Notes under the pieces: model-generated | Told to the model about the DNA's origin: nothing | Seen by the model: the letters and a program-made list of their open reading frames with translations, nothing else | Database searches by the model: none | Part shown: positions 8,019 to 16,321 of the stretch, in pieces | Position numbering within the stretch: position 1 is the first letter of the stretch | Layout: the number at the start of each line of letters is the position of its first letter | Assembly: GCA_002423145.1 (NCBI GenBank) | Contig: DIUU01000016.1 | Location: forward strand, 62,001 to 126,000 | Direction: 5' to 3' | Length of the DNA stretch: 64,000 bases | Source: Acholeplasmataceae bacterium UBA6150 | GTDB lineage: Bacteria; Bacillota_I; Bacilli_A; Acholeplasmatales; UBA5453 | Program-made: the position numbers and the translations under genes

Positions 8019-10846
8019 TTCTTTTGAAAACCTGTACGAGACAAACTTCCCCATGAACCATTCTCACGTAAAGCAGCGAAAGTTGCTTTGACTCTGTGAA
8101 TGCTCATGATTTGACGATAACCAAAGTTTTCAGCGATGGCTAGTATTATTAATATAAAGGCATCACGGATTCGATAAAACCCACTTTGTCTTTCTGAAAT
8201 CCATAAACTGAATAAGGAAATGATGATACCATAACCAATGCTCGCATAAAATAACAAGATTACTATTTCATAATTCAATAAACCCAAGAATAAACTACCA
8301 AAAAGTGCTAGATAACCAAGTAATTCAATGAATGGCCCCATCATCTCGAAAATGAAAAAATAAGGGAACCCCAGTAAACCAGGTTGACGGTACTTTGGAT
8401 TAAATAACATCGTGCGGTGATAGCTTAGGATATCGAGTAAACCCCGTTGCCAACGATTGCGCTGTTTTAACAACGATTTCATGTCAGATGGCAGCTCAGT
8501 ATAGCAGTTGGCATTGTGTACATAGGCAACTCGGTAGGCTTTCTTATTCATGATGGCCTTATGGGTTAATCTCACCACCAATTCCATATCTTCACCCACG
8601 GTATCTTTTTTCAAATCGCCACTGATGGTTAAATACCCACCCGTTTCAATCAGTGATTGGCGGTTGAATAAGCCAAACGCTCCTGAAATGATCAATAGGG
8701 TATTGAGTTTTGACCATCCGATTCGACCCGTGGTAAATGCTCTTAAATATTCTAGTGTTTGAAATCTGACCAAAGGGTTTTTGGATAGACCACTGTATTC
8801 GATTTTACCCTTGTCTACACGACAACCATTAACCGGAACAATATTTCCACCAATCGCTATGTGGTTTGTCGCGTCATCTAATGTAATACTCATGAGTTTG
8901 AGTAACGCATCTTCTTCTAATAAAGAATCTGCATCAATCCCACAAATATAGTCATTCTTCGCAGCGTTGATACCCATATTGAGTGCGTCTGCTTTCCCGC
9001 CATTCTGTTTATCGATGACAATCAGGTTTGGAATTTGCTTACTGACATAAACACTTCTTAAAGGTTTGGTTCTTAGTTTCATTTGGAAAAAGGGGTGTTT
9101 ACGTTCCAATTCGAAGTGTCTCACCAATGTCCCAATCGTATCATCTTTAGACCCATCGTTGACAACAACGACTTCATATTGAGGGTACTTCAAATTCAAT
9201 AATGATGTAACACTTTCAATGATGCTTTTTTCTTCATTATAAGCTGGAGCGATGATCGATATCGAAGGCAATAAATCGTGCTCAAATAACAAGGTTTGTT
9301 TTTTTGTTTTCCATAGGGCTATTCGTTCCATCGATCCTTGGATTGAGAATAACATCAATGTCAAATATACTGTGTTTATGATGATGAAATAGTAGGATAA
9401 ATAACGATTCATACTGATCATAAAATAATCCAGTAAGTGTTCTCCGGAAAAAACCAAATTAAAGTTTAGTATTAAGAATAATATCGGTAAGATTGTGACG
9501 GATATCGCAATCCAAAAAGTGATCCATATCACCTTGGTTAATTCAAAGGGTGTTTTTTCACGAATCGATGTTGGTAATGGCTTCTTAATTAGACCTACTT
9601 TAGTCAAGATTTTTTGATTCAAATATATGGAGAATTCATCCAATAAATATTTATCTTGTGTCGCCTGTGTTTTGATCAATTCGATGAGACTCTTTTCAAC
9701 TTCTTTGTCTTTATTCATATTGATAAAATCAATCAAGTCTTCAATGATATGCATCTTCAACAAATCTTTAATAATTTGTTTAACCTGTGGAAAATCACTC
9801 GATTTGAGCTTCAACATCAAATAGTCAAGATGATGGGATAATACCCGTGAAATCGCCATCTTTTGGAAGTCATTGGCTGCGGTTTGATAGGCTTCAAATA
9901 CAAAAATAAGTAACTTTTTCGAATCAAAAACGATACGGGATAAGGCATTGGCCCGCTCGATATCCATGAGTGATCCGTCCATTTTGCTCAATAATTCCAC
10001 GGTCATCTCTTTGGTAACCAGCGTCGAGCAAGCACGGATGGCCATCTTTCGAATTTGTTCATCTGCGTGATTTAAATAGGTCTCTGTGACCAACTCTTCT
10101 GGATACATGTTCGAAAGAGCACGAATCGCTTCTTTTCGGATTTCTTTATCTTCACTTAAATCCATAAATCGATCAATCGCGTAGTTTTTCAATCGGTCAT
10201 CGTATATGTGGTTAGATAAATACAACAAGAACTGTTTAACACGTTTTCTCTTATCCCCAAAATAATCGAGTAAATAGGGTTTGATGGTTTCATATCGATT
10301 TTTAAGAATGGCGTGAATCCAATGTGGATAAGATTCTCTTGAGGTTGATAAGGTCCGTAAAATGTAATCAAAGTCTGTCGCAGTTAAGAACTCTTTTATC
10401 GCGTAAATGATGTAAAAACGCACAGAATCGTTCTTTTCAACGGTCAGTCTATGTTGTAAAGCTTGTAATGATTTTTTGGTATTCAATGTTTGTAAATAAA
10501 AGACCGCTACACGGCGTTTATAGGAAGAAAAACTCGACAATTTTTTATATTGTTTTTGAGTGAATCTGAGCTTTTCTAAATCATCAATAATGCGTTTTCT
10601 GACGGCTTCTTCTATTGTAATTTGCGTTTCAATATCGATATAAGCATCGAAAAAAAACCGACTGGATGTTTTCGGAGAGATGTCTTCTAAATCAAAGTAT
10701 TTACGAAACATATAATCGCGGGCATTGGCATGTTTTTTACTGAGGCGAATATAGTGGATTTTTTGTAAAATAATCATCCCTATGAGGGTGGTTACCAGCG
10801 TTAAAAAAGTGACTAAAGTGATTAATATAGGTAAAGGCATAGTCAT
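8015..10846 (-). CDS. HEAT-repeat / family 2 glycosyltransferase membrane protein
   Basis: Predicted processive membrane glycosyltransferase, 943 residues. Layout: one N-terminal membrane helix (about 8-29); a cytoplasmic helical HEAT-like region (about 70-420); two membrane helices (about 440-460 and 485-500); a GT2 domain (about 525-800); three or four further helices (about 815-905). All GT2 active-site motifs are present: VVNDGSKDD, DADS, GEDMEL and QRNRW (the QxxRW motif of cellulose, hyaluronan and poly-GlcNAc synthases). No PilZ domain is seen. Its ATG overlaps the stop of the upstream regulator gene (TAATG), so the two are translationally coupled. The sugar and product cannot be read from the sequence; an exopolysaccharide or glycolipid polymer is likely. 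Confidence 0.88.
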   Translation of the reverse strand: MTMPLPILITLVTFLTLVTTLIGMIILQKIHYIRLSKKHANARDYMFRKYFDLEDISPKTSSRFFFDAYIDIETQITIEEAVRKRIIDDLEKLRFTQKQYKKLSSFSSYKRRVAVFYLQTLNTKKSLQALQHRLTVEKNDSVRFYIIYAIKEFLTATDFDYILRTLSTSRESYPHWIHAILKNRYETIKPYLLDYFGDKRKRVKQFLLYLSNHIYDDRLKNYAIDRFMDLSEDKEIRKEAIRALSNMYPEELVTETYLNHADEQIRKMAIRACSTLVTKEMTVELLSKMDGSLMDIERANALSRIVFDSKKLLIFVFEAYQTAANDFQKMAISRVLSHHLDYLMLKLKSSDFPQVKQIIKDLLKMHIIEDLIDFINMNKDKEVEKSLIELIKTQATQDKYLLDEFSIYLNQKILTKVGLIKKPLPTSIREKTPFELTKVIWITFWIAISVTILPILFLILNFNLVFSGEHLLDYFMISMNRYLSYYFIIINTVYLTLMLFSIQGSMERIALWKTKKQTLLFEHDLLPSISIIAPAYNEEKSIIESVTSLLNLKYPQYEVVVVNDGSKDDTIGTLVRHFELERKHPFFQMKLRTKPLRSVYVSKQIPNLIVIDKQNGGKADALNMGINAAKNDYICGIDADSLLEEDALLKLMSITLDDATNHIAIGGNIVPVNGCRVDKGKIEYSGLSKNPLVRFQTLEYLRAFTTGRIGWSKLNTLLIISGAFGLFNRQSLIETGGYLTISGDLKKDTVGEDMELVVRLTHKAIMNKKAYRVAYVHNANCYTELPSDMKSLLKQRNRWQRGLLDILSYHRTMLFNPKYRQPGLLGFPYFFIFEMMGPFIELLGYLALFGSLFLGLLNYEIVILLFYASIGYGIIISLFSLWISERQSGFYRIRDAFILIILAIAENFGYRQIMSIHRVKATFAALRENGSWGSLSRTGFQKK

Positions 10847-12867
10847 TACCTTCTTTCACGGAATCGTTTAACGTGACCAATCAATTCTTCTGGAATGATG
10901 GGCTTTTCAATGATTAAATCGACATTTAATAAATTCCCACGACGGATGTTTTCAACCGTTTTGTTGTGTGAAACCATGATGAATGGGATATTTGAGAATG
11001 TCTTCGATTCATTGAGTTCGCGCTTCAAGCCAAAACCATCCATTTTGGATAGATTGATTTCTGAAATGATGATGTCGATAGGATACTCACATAGAATTGC
11101 AAGAGCTTCATCGACAGATGTCACGGCTTTGACATCAAAATTAAGCCGGTTAAATACACGAACAAGCATATTTCGATTCATATCGTCTTCATCGACTAAA
11201 AGGATAATCCCCTCTTTAAATGCAGGTAAAACTGCACTGTTATCGACAATTTCTCCGTAACCTAACTGTCTAGCCAAACGGATTCGTTGTTCTAGCAGGG
11301 TAAAAATTTCTTTTATTTTATTATCTCTAGTCAACACTGGGTTGAGTTCTTCATAATAAACAAGGGATGCACTGGCTGTCATTTTTTCTATAAATAGTAC
11401 AGAGTCACCCACGGCATTTCTAATTTTTACCGCGAGATTGGTGATATTTTCTTTCTTCTCACAAGAAGCATACACCAGGATACCTGGCCCATTTTGTTTA
11501 AATAATTTAACTTCTTCTGGAGCAATTTGTCCGACAATATACGCTAGATTACGAATGGCTTCATCGCCAGTATCTTTACCATAACGCTTATTGATATCGT
11601 ATAGTTGGTCTAGTTGAATTAAAATAAACCCCTGGTGTCTTTTAAAAAAATCAGAGGATTCAATGTCTTTTTTCAATAAAGCTCGCAATACTTCTTCAAT
11701 ATATAATTTGGTAATTGGACACTTCAACAGGGTTTCTTTGGTTTCTTCGATTTGAGCTTCGAGTTTTTGAAGGTTTTGTTCGAGTGCCTTCTTATCCTGC
11801 TCTAGGAGTTCATTTTCTTTCGTTACTTCCATCATTTTAGACACATAAATGGCAGGTAAATCCAATCCAAATATATTATGATATCGTTTAATGAGTGGCT
11901 CTAAGATTGTTAGCCATGAAGTCCCTTTTTTAGCGTAAATATACTCAAAAAACGCGTGCCATAACTTATAACCGACATGTGTTGAATTGATGATTTCTAG
12001 TGGAGTTTCTGAAATTATAAAATCCGATTTAGAAAATGTCTCAATGATTTCTTTGGTATCTAGTGACTTATGTAATTGATTGAGCATATGGTTAATAATT
12101 TCCATATAGTTAAATTCTTTTATGAATTCTTCGTTGTATTTAAATACTTGACCACTATTATAAAAATCCAATTGATATTCGTATTCAATCCACGCATCGA
12201 TGTCATTTTCAAGGACATACCCATAGCTTGGACAGATGGCATCGATACGATGTTGGCGAATGCGTCTAATCGGGTCTTTTAAATACTCTGACGATGGCAG
12301 ATTGGTCTTGTGGTAAGCAAATATACCTTGTTTTAATTGAATGATTTCGGTGGGATTATCGACTTTAAAACTCGAAAATAACGTATTGGAAATCAATCCT
12401 CTGGTTTCTGACTCAAATATCATGAAAGTTTGAGGGTGAGGTAAAAATTGGATTGGCAAAAAATTCAACTTGAAATCATTTGAATAATACTGATAATCTA
12501 ATTTTTCAATGGAAGATACGGGCAATGTAATCCCATTTTGAGAGATTTGTTTGGCAATTTGTCGAGTAGAAATGATTGACCCTTTGAATCCCAAGGAAAT
12601 GAATATTTTCAATGACGAAATCAAGGAAAAATTCAAATGGGCAATGATTAATTGTGAAATATCATGGATCGGTATAATCAACTCAATGCGTTCTTTATAA
12701 GCCATCATCCATTCTGATGTCGGTAGATCAACTAAAATATTGGATTTATCAGAGTAAAAAAGATACCCATTAAATAGTAAATTTTCGTCAATTTTGATTG
12801 GACCAATTTGATGGAGTTTTATAAATTCTTTCGGCATTTGTATTCTCATAACGGCACCATTATCCAT
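10846..12867 (-). CDS. Three-domain regulator: MBL/ODP-like, degenerate GGDEF, pseudo-receiver
   Basis: 673 residues, probably cytoplasmic. Residues 1-230 resemble the metallo-beta-lactamase fold of oxygen-binding diiron (ODP) proteins, but most metal ligands are gone: HLNFSL stands where HxExDH is expected, and CPSYG where PSHG is expected. A coiled coil follows (about 350-385). Residues 388-545 resemble a GGDEF domain, with NGPGI in place of GGDEF and no RxxD inhibitory site. Residues 552-673 are a CheY-like receiver (ILLVDEDD, MVSHN, EKP) in which the phospho-acceptor Asp is Glu (IISEINLSKMDG, residue 603). It is translationally coupled to the glycosyltransferase downstream, so a regulator of that enzyme is the natural inference. 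The start could also be the ATG at 12849. Confidence 0.82.
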   Translation of the reverse strand: MDNGAVMRIQMPKEFIKLHQIGPIKIDENLLFNGYLFYSDKSNILVDLPTSEWMMAYKERIELIIPIHDISQLIIAHLNFSLISSLKIFISLGFKGSIISTRQIAKQISQNGITLPVSSIEKLDYQYYSNDFKLNFLPIQFLPHPQTFMIFESETRGLISNTLFSSFKVDNPTEIIQLKQGIFAYHKTNLPSSEYLKDPIRRIRQHRIDAICPSYGYVLENDIDAWIEYEYQLDFYNSGQVFKYNEEFIKEFNYMEIINHMLNQLHKSLDTKEIIETFSKSDFIISETPLEIINSTHVGYKLWHAFFEYIYAKKGTSWLTILEPLIKRYHNIFGLDLPAIYVSKMMEVTKENELLEQDKKALEQNLQKLEAQIEETKETLLKCPITKLYIEEVLRALLKKDIESSDFFKRHQGFILIQLDQLYDINKRYGKDTGDEAIRNLAYIVGQIAPEEVKLFKQNGPGILVYASCEKKENITNLAVKIRNAVGDSVLFIEKMTASASLVYYEELNPVLTRDNKIKEIFTLLEQRIRLARQLGYGEIVDNSAVLPAFKEGIILLVDEDDMNRNMLVRVFNRLNFDVKAVTSVDEALAILCEYPIDIIISEINLSKMDGFGLKRELNESKTFSNIPFIMVSHNKTVENIRRGNLLNVDLIIEKPIIPEELIGHVKRFRERR

Positions 12868-12879
12868 TTCTTTACATCT

Positions 12880-12908
12880 ATTTTATCATAAGCTCTATTT
12901 ATATAGAG
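12880..12908 (-). promoter_or_regulatory. Promoter with overlapping palindrome, regulator-GT2 operon
   Basis: Minus strand TGA-TAAAAT (12880-12888) is an extended -10 located 13 bases before the ATG. A perfect palindrome, CTCTAT-TTAT-ATAGAG (12893-12908), covers the spacer and the -35 position. It could be an operator; this is inference. Confidence 0.5.
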
Positions 12909-12951
12909 TATGATTTGACATGTTTGGCATAAAAATATTATGATTTTTAAC

Positions 12952-12982
12952 AAAAATGTGAGAAATTTTGACTTTCTCACAT
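12952..12982 (-). terminator. Terminator of the FtsK-RNase HII-GDPD operon
   Basis: Perfect 10-bp stem ATGTGAGAAA (12956-12965) with TTTCTCACAT (12973-12982), then TTTT on the minus strand. It lies 20 bases after the GDPD stop. Confidence 0.88.
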
Positions 12983-13001
12983 GATTTTTTAGGTATTTTA
13001 T

Positions 13002-14060
13002 TTAAATATCTAAGGTTTGATATAGTTCTTCTAATAAATCAGGGCGATCAGTAATGATGCCATCCACACCTAGTTTAATCAGTAGTCGCATTTCTTCAAC
13101 ATCATTCACTGTCCAAAATATCACCGACATGTTGTGTCGATGGGCATCATCCACCAGTGCTTTTTGTGCCAAATTGGTACGCCATTGTCCATCGACTTGT
13201 TTCGCAATTCGAAGACTGACAAATCGCGGTAAACTGCCAATCAACTCACCTTGACTGTCCGATAAAGCAGAGTCTATTGGAATGGCTAGTGCAGCATAGG
13301 CAGGTCTATAGAAGAAATCCATGCGGAATGCTGACAATAATACCATTTTCAATGTTTCATTGGTTGCTGTTGATGTATGTATACTGTGATGTGAAAGTTC
13401 CATAAAATGTTCAATGACTTCATCACTGAAGGAAGAAACCAATACATTCTCTTGCATATGGTATTTATCGATGAGTTCAAGAAGTTCCTCTGCAGCCAAA
13501 GTAAAGGTATCTTCTTCATCGGTTTTCACATCTTTAATCTCAAGAATAAAACGCTTGTTCGGATAGTTTTTGAATAAATCTTCTAACAACATTGGTAGCA
13601 TTTCATCTAAAATCAAAGGGTCATTCGTAGTCGCGTAAGGAGTATTGCCATGAATGTCGGTAAATGCCCTCACATAAGGATAATCGTTTGATTCAATAAG
13701 CTCGACAATTTCGTCGTAAGTATTGTTTCTAACCAGTAAATCATCCGTTAAGGTATCGACCATCAAATCGTGTCTTAGATCCAAATCGTGGTGTGATATG
13801 AGGATGTTGTCCTTGGTTAATGTCAAGTCCACTTCAAAGACATCGTAATGGGATGTTTGATTGAACGCATAAATGGTATTTTCAGGATACAATGCTTTGG
13901 CACCGCCGTGAGGAATAATCCATGGTCGATGCGAATGATTGATCCAGTGATTTTCTGATTCATATGACAATGCTTTTGGACTCGATTCAAGTAAAACAAA
14001 AAAGCCTACAATAAATAGCATAATGATAAAAAACCGTTTAATTAGTCTTAACCAATTCAT
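13002..14060 (-). CDS. Membrane-anchored glycerophosphodiester phosphodiesterase
   Basis: GDPD-family enzyme that hydrolyses glycerophosphodiesters (deacylated phospholipids) to glycerol 3-phosphate and an alcohol. 352 residues. An N-terminal hydrophobic helix (about 8-25) anchors it, probably with the catalytic domain outside. Motifs: PHGGAKALYPENT (catalytic HG..PENT), FEVDLTLTKD, SHHDLDL, LEIKD and, near the C-terminus, GVDGIITDRPD. Its ATG overlaps the rnhB stop (ATGA), so it is the last gene of the ftsK-lepB-rbgA-rnhB run. The substrate is not resolved; lipid turnover or glycerophosphodiester scavenging fits. Confidence 0.93.
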   Translation of the reverse strand: MNWLRLIKRFFIIMLFIVGFFVLLESSPKALSYESENHWINHSHRPWIIPHGGAKALYPENTIYAFNQTSHYDVFEVDLTLTKDNILISHHDLDLRHDLMVDTLTDDLLVRNNTYDEIVELIESNDYPYVRAFTDIHGNTPYATTNDPLILDEMLPMLLEDLFKNYPNKRFILEIKDVKTDEEDTFTLAAEELLELIDKYHMQENVLVSSFSDEVIEHFMELSHHSIHTSTATNETLKMVLLSAFRMDFFYRPAYAALAIPIDSALSDSQGELIGSLPRFVSLRIAKQVDGQWRTNLAQKALVDDAHRHNMSVIFWTVNDVEEMRLLIKLGVDGIITDRPDLLEELYQTLDI

Positions 14061-14686
14061 AGTAATTTCTCCCTTATAATGGATTTGATGGGTTCAAATG
14101 TCCGACGGTGTATCGGAGAAACCCCATAGATTTCAATAGCTTCTATGTGAGCCTTGGTAGGATAACCCATGTGTTTTTTAAACCCGTACATTGGAAATAG
14201 CTTATCCATTTCAATCATATACTCATCTCGAGTTACTTTAGCAACAATACTCGCTGCTGCGATGCTGGCAGATTTTTGATCACCTTTGATGATTGACTCG
14301 GTGGGAATGCCAAGTTCTTCTTCTAGCATCATGGCATCAGCCAATATGTATTCTGGTTTTATTTTTAATGATTGAATGGCAGAAATCATGGCTTCTTTCG
14401 AAGCGCGATAAATATTGATACGATCAATTTCTTGAGGTGAGACAATGGCGATACCAATCGCAAGTGCTTCTTTTTTGATGATTTCAATGAGTGCTCTACG
14501 CTTTTTATCGGTCAGCTTTTTAGAATCATCCACACCTTCGATTTTAGCCCCTTTTTTTAATATCACTGCAGCTGCAACCACAGGTCCCGCCAAGGGTCCA
14601 CGACCTGCTTCATCGGTACCAGCAATATAGGTTACGCCCTTTTTGTATAGGGCGTCTTCATACTCATATAGATTCCAATCGGTCAA
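14057..14686 (-). CDS. rnhB: Ribonuclease HII
   Basis: Removes RNA from RNA-DNA hybrids, including single ribonucleotides in DNA. 209 residues from a TTG start. GTDEAGRGPLAGPV carries the first Asp-Glu pair, LADAMM gives a further Asp, and the GDQKSASIAAASIVAKVTRD region is typical of the family. The TTG at 14686 is preferred because a perfect GGAGG lies 8 bases upstream. A longer frame from an ATG at 14710 has no ribosome site and would put the GGAGG inside the coding region. It overlaps the end of rbgA by 23 bases and the start of GDPD by 4. Confidence 0.95.
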   Translation of the reverse strand: MTDWNLYEYEDALYKKGVTYIAGTDEAGRGPLAGPVVAAAVILKKGAKIEGVDDSKKLTDKKRRALIEIIKKEALAIGIAIVSPQEIDRINIYRASKEAMISAIQSLKIKPEYILADAMMLEEELGIPTESIIKGDQKSASIAAASIVAKVTRDEYMIEMDKLFPMYGFKKHMGYPTKAHIEAIEIYGVSPIHRRTFEPIKSIIREKLL

Positions 14687-15515
14687 AGGTAATCCCTCCA
14701 AATGCGCCATCTCTTAAATCTTTAAGAATGGTATCGTATACCAAATCAAAATTCACAAGGTTGCCTTTCATCAAAGTCCCACGTTTTCTTCCAATCTTTT
14801 CGAAAGTGAGGGCGATATCAGATAGGTCATCTAAATCATAACGCGATTTATACGCTTCTGGGTAATATTTGCTTAAAAAACGATGTGCAAAAACAGCGAT
14901 TTCTTCATTTGGTAATATGGCGTCTTTAATCGCACCACTCAATGCTAGGTGGTAGCCTACGGTTGGGTCTTCAAATTTTGGCCACAATACCCCAGGTGTA
15001 TCTAGTAACTCAAAATCATCGGATATTTTAATCCATTGTTGGGCTTTTGTGATTCCTGGTGTGTTGCCTGTTTTGGCAGCTTTTTTCTTAGATAACGTAT
15101 TGATTAAGGTTGATTTTCCGACGTTAGGTATCCCAATAATCATCGCACGAATTGCACGGGCTTGAATACCTCTTCGACGTTCTCTCTCTAATTTTTCTTC
15201 CAATATTTCTAGTGTAAACTCTTTGATTTTTGAAATATTAAGACCTGTAATGGCGTCTATTTTCAGTCCTTTTAAACCCTGACTGGCATAATAAGATAGC
15301 CATTTATTGAGTTCTTTTTGATCTGCCATACTGGATTTTGTATATAGAATAAGAGCAGGTTTGGTTTCGACAATTTCTTGAATTCGAGGATTCATAGATG
15401 ATTCAGGCAATCTCGCGTCGAGTAAAACAAAAACGATATCGACGAGTTTTAAGGATTCTTTTATCTCTCTTAATGCTTTGGACATGTGTCCAGGGAACCA
15501 TTGTACTTGTTTCAT
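14664..15515 (-). CDS. rbgA: Ribosome biogenesis GTPase RbgA (YlqF)
   Basis: Circularly permuted GTPase needed for late assembly of the 50S subunit. 283 residues, as in Bacillus. It opens with QVQWFPGHMSKALREI. The permuted order of motifs is visible: G4-like YTKSSMAD comes before the P-loop IGIPNVGKSTLIN (about residue 125), then DTPGVLWPKF. A C-terminal helical domain follows. The start ATG overlaps the lepB stop (ATGA). The neighbour rnhB is also next to it in many Firmicutes, where the pair is usually conserved. Confidence 0.97.
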   Translation of the reverse strand: MKQVQWFPGHMSKALREIKESLKLVDIVFVLLDARLPESSMNPRIQEIVETKPALILYTKSSMADQKELNKWLSYYASQGLKGLKIDAITGLNISKIKEFTLEILEEKLERERRRGIQARAIRAMIIGIPNVGKSTLINTLSKKKAAKTGNTPGITKAQQWIKISDDFELLDTPGVLWPKFEDPTVGYHLALSGAIKDAILPNEEIAVFAHRFLSKYYPEAYKSRYDLDDLSDIALTFEKIGRKRGTLMKGNLVNFDLVYDTILKDLRDGAFGGITFDRLESI

Positions 15516-16321
15516 TCTATGATACCTACTTTCGGATAAAATCTAAAAATAACCTTGGCTTTGATATCCTCTTGATGAATGAATCCAATATTTCTAGAAT
15601 CATGTGAGTTCGCTGTATTATCCCCTAAAACAAAATAAAACCCTGCTTGAATGGTTTGATTCGGTAAAAACTCTAAAAGATCTTTTACATTTTGCACATT
15701 CGTCATTGGCAGTTGTTGTACCATTTCACCATTGATGATGAGCTGATTTAAATTGTTGACAATAATCGTATCACCTGGCAGACCCACCACACGTTTGACA
15801 TACAGTGAATCGTCAGCACCGATGTAGTGTGCACTATTCATAAATATCACTACGATGTCATTTCTCTTAGGTACATAGTCAAATTGATACACAACAAGTC
15901 GGTCATGCTCACGCAGTGTAGGTTGCATAGAGCTTTGAAATACTTCTGCCGTAAATACATAAAATGTCATGATGTGCATGACAATCAATAAACTAATGAT
16001 GAAAAATTGAAGTGTATCGAGCCATTTAAATGCTTTAAACTGTTTGGCTAATGACCACACCATGGGACGATTGAGAAAAATCAGTGAAACTGCGCTGAAA
16101 ACGACTAAAATACCACTCAAAACAATCAACACTATCTTTTGTGTACTGTTTGTAAAAGTGAGATAGCCTTGAATCATAAACAAAAAGGATAACCCAAAAA
16201 TGAGTAGTGAAACCACATTCAAGGTTGCCATTTTTGTAATCATTTTTTTATTTAGAATTGTAGTTGCTTCTATCGATTCGCTTTTTGATTCTGCCAAACT
16301 CGAAATTTCTTTTAATGTCAT
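15512..16321 (-). CDS. lepB: Signal peptidase I with extra membrane helices
   Basis: Membrane serine protease that removes signal peptides from exported proteins. 269 residues. The catalytic Ser is in QSSMQPTL (about residue 133), the catalytic Lys in YVKRVVGLPGD (about 190), and the conserved C-terminal box is GDNTANSHDSRNIG. Typical Gram-positive enzymes have one membrane helix; here the N-terminus carries about three (roughly 32-54, 62-84 and 105-127) after a 25-residue cytoplasmic leader. It overlaps ftsK upstream and rbgA downstream by 4 bases each, so it is made with them. Confidence 0.95.
   Translation of the reverse strand: MTLKEISSLAESKSESIEATTILNKKMITKMATLNVVSLLIFGLSFLFMIQGYLTFTNSTQKIVLIVLSGILVVFSAVSLIFLNRPMVWSLAKQFKAFKWLDTLQFFIISLLIVMHIMTFYVFTAEVFQSSMQPTLREHDRLVVYQFDYVPKRNDIVVIFMNSAHYIGADDSLYVKRVVGLPGDTIIVNNLNQLIINGEMVQQLPMTNVQNVKDLLEFLPNQTIQAGFYFVLGDNTANSHDSRNIGFIHQEDIKAKVIFRFYPKVGIIE

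Noticed and set aside
11400..11520. c-di-GMP inhibitory site in the GGDEF-like domain
   Set aside because: The RxxD position reads PEEV, so binding at that site is not supported.
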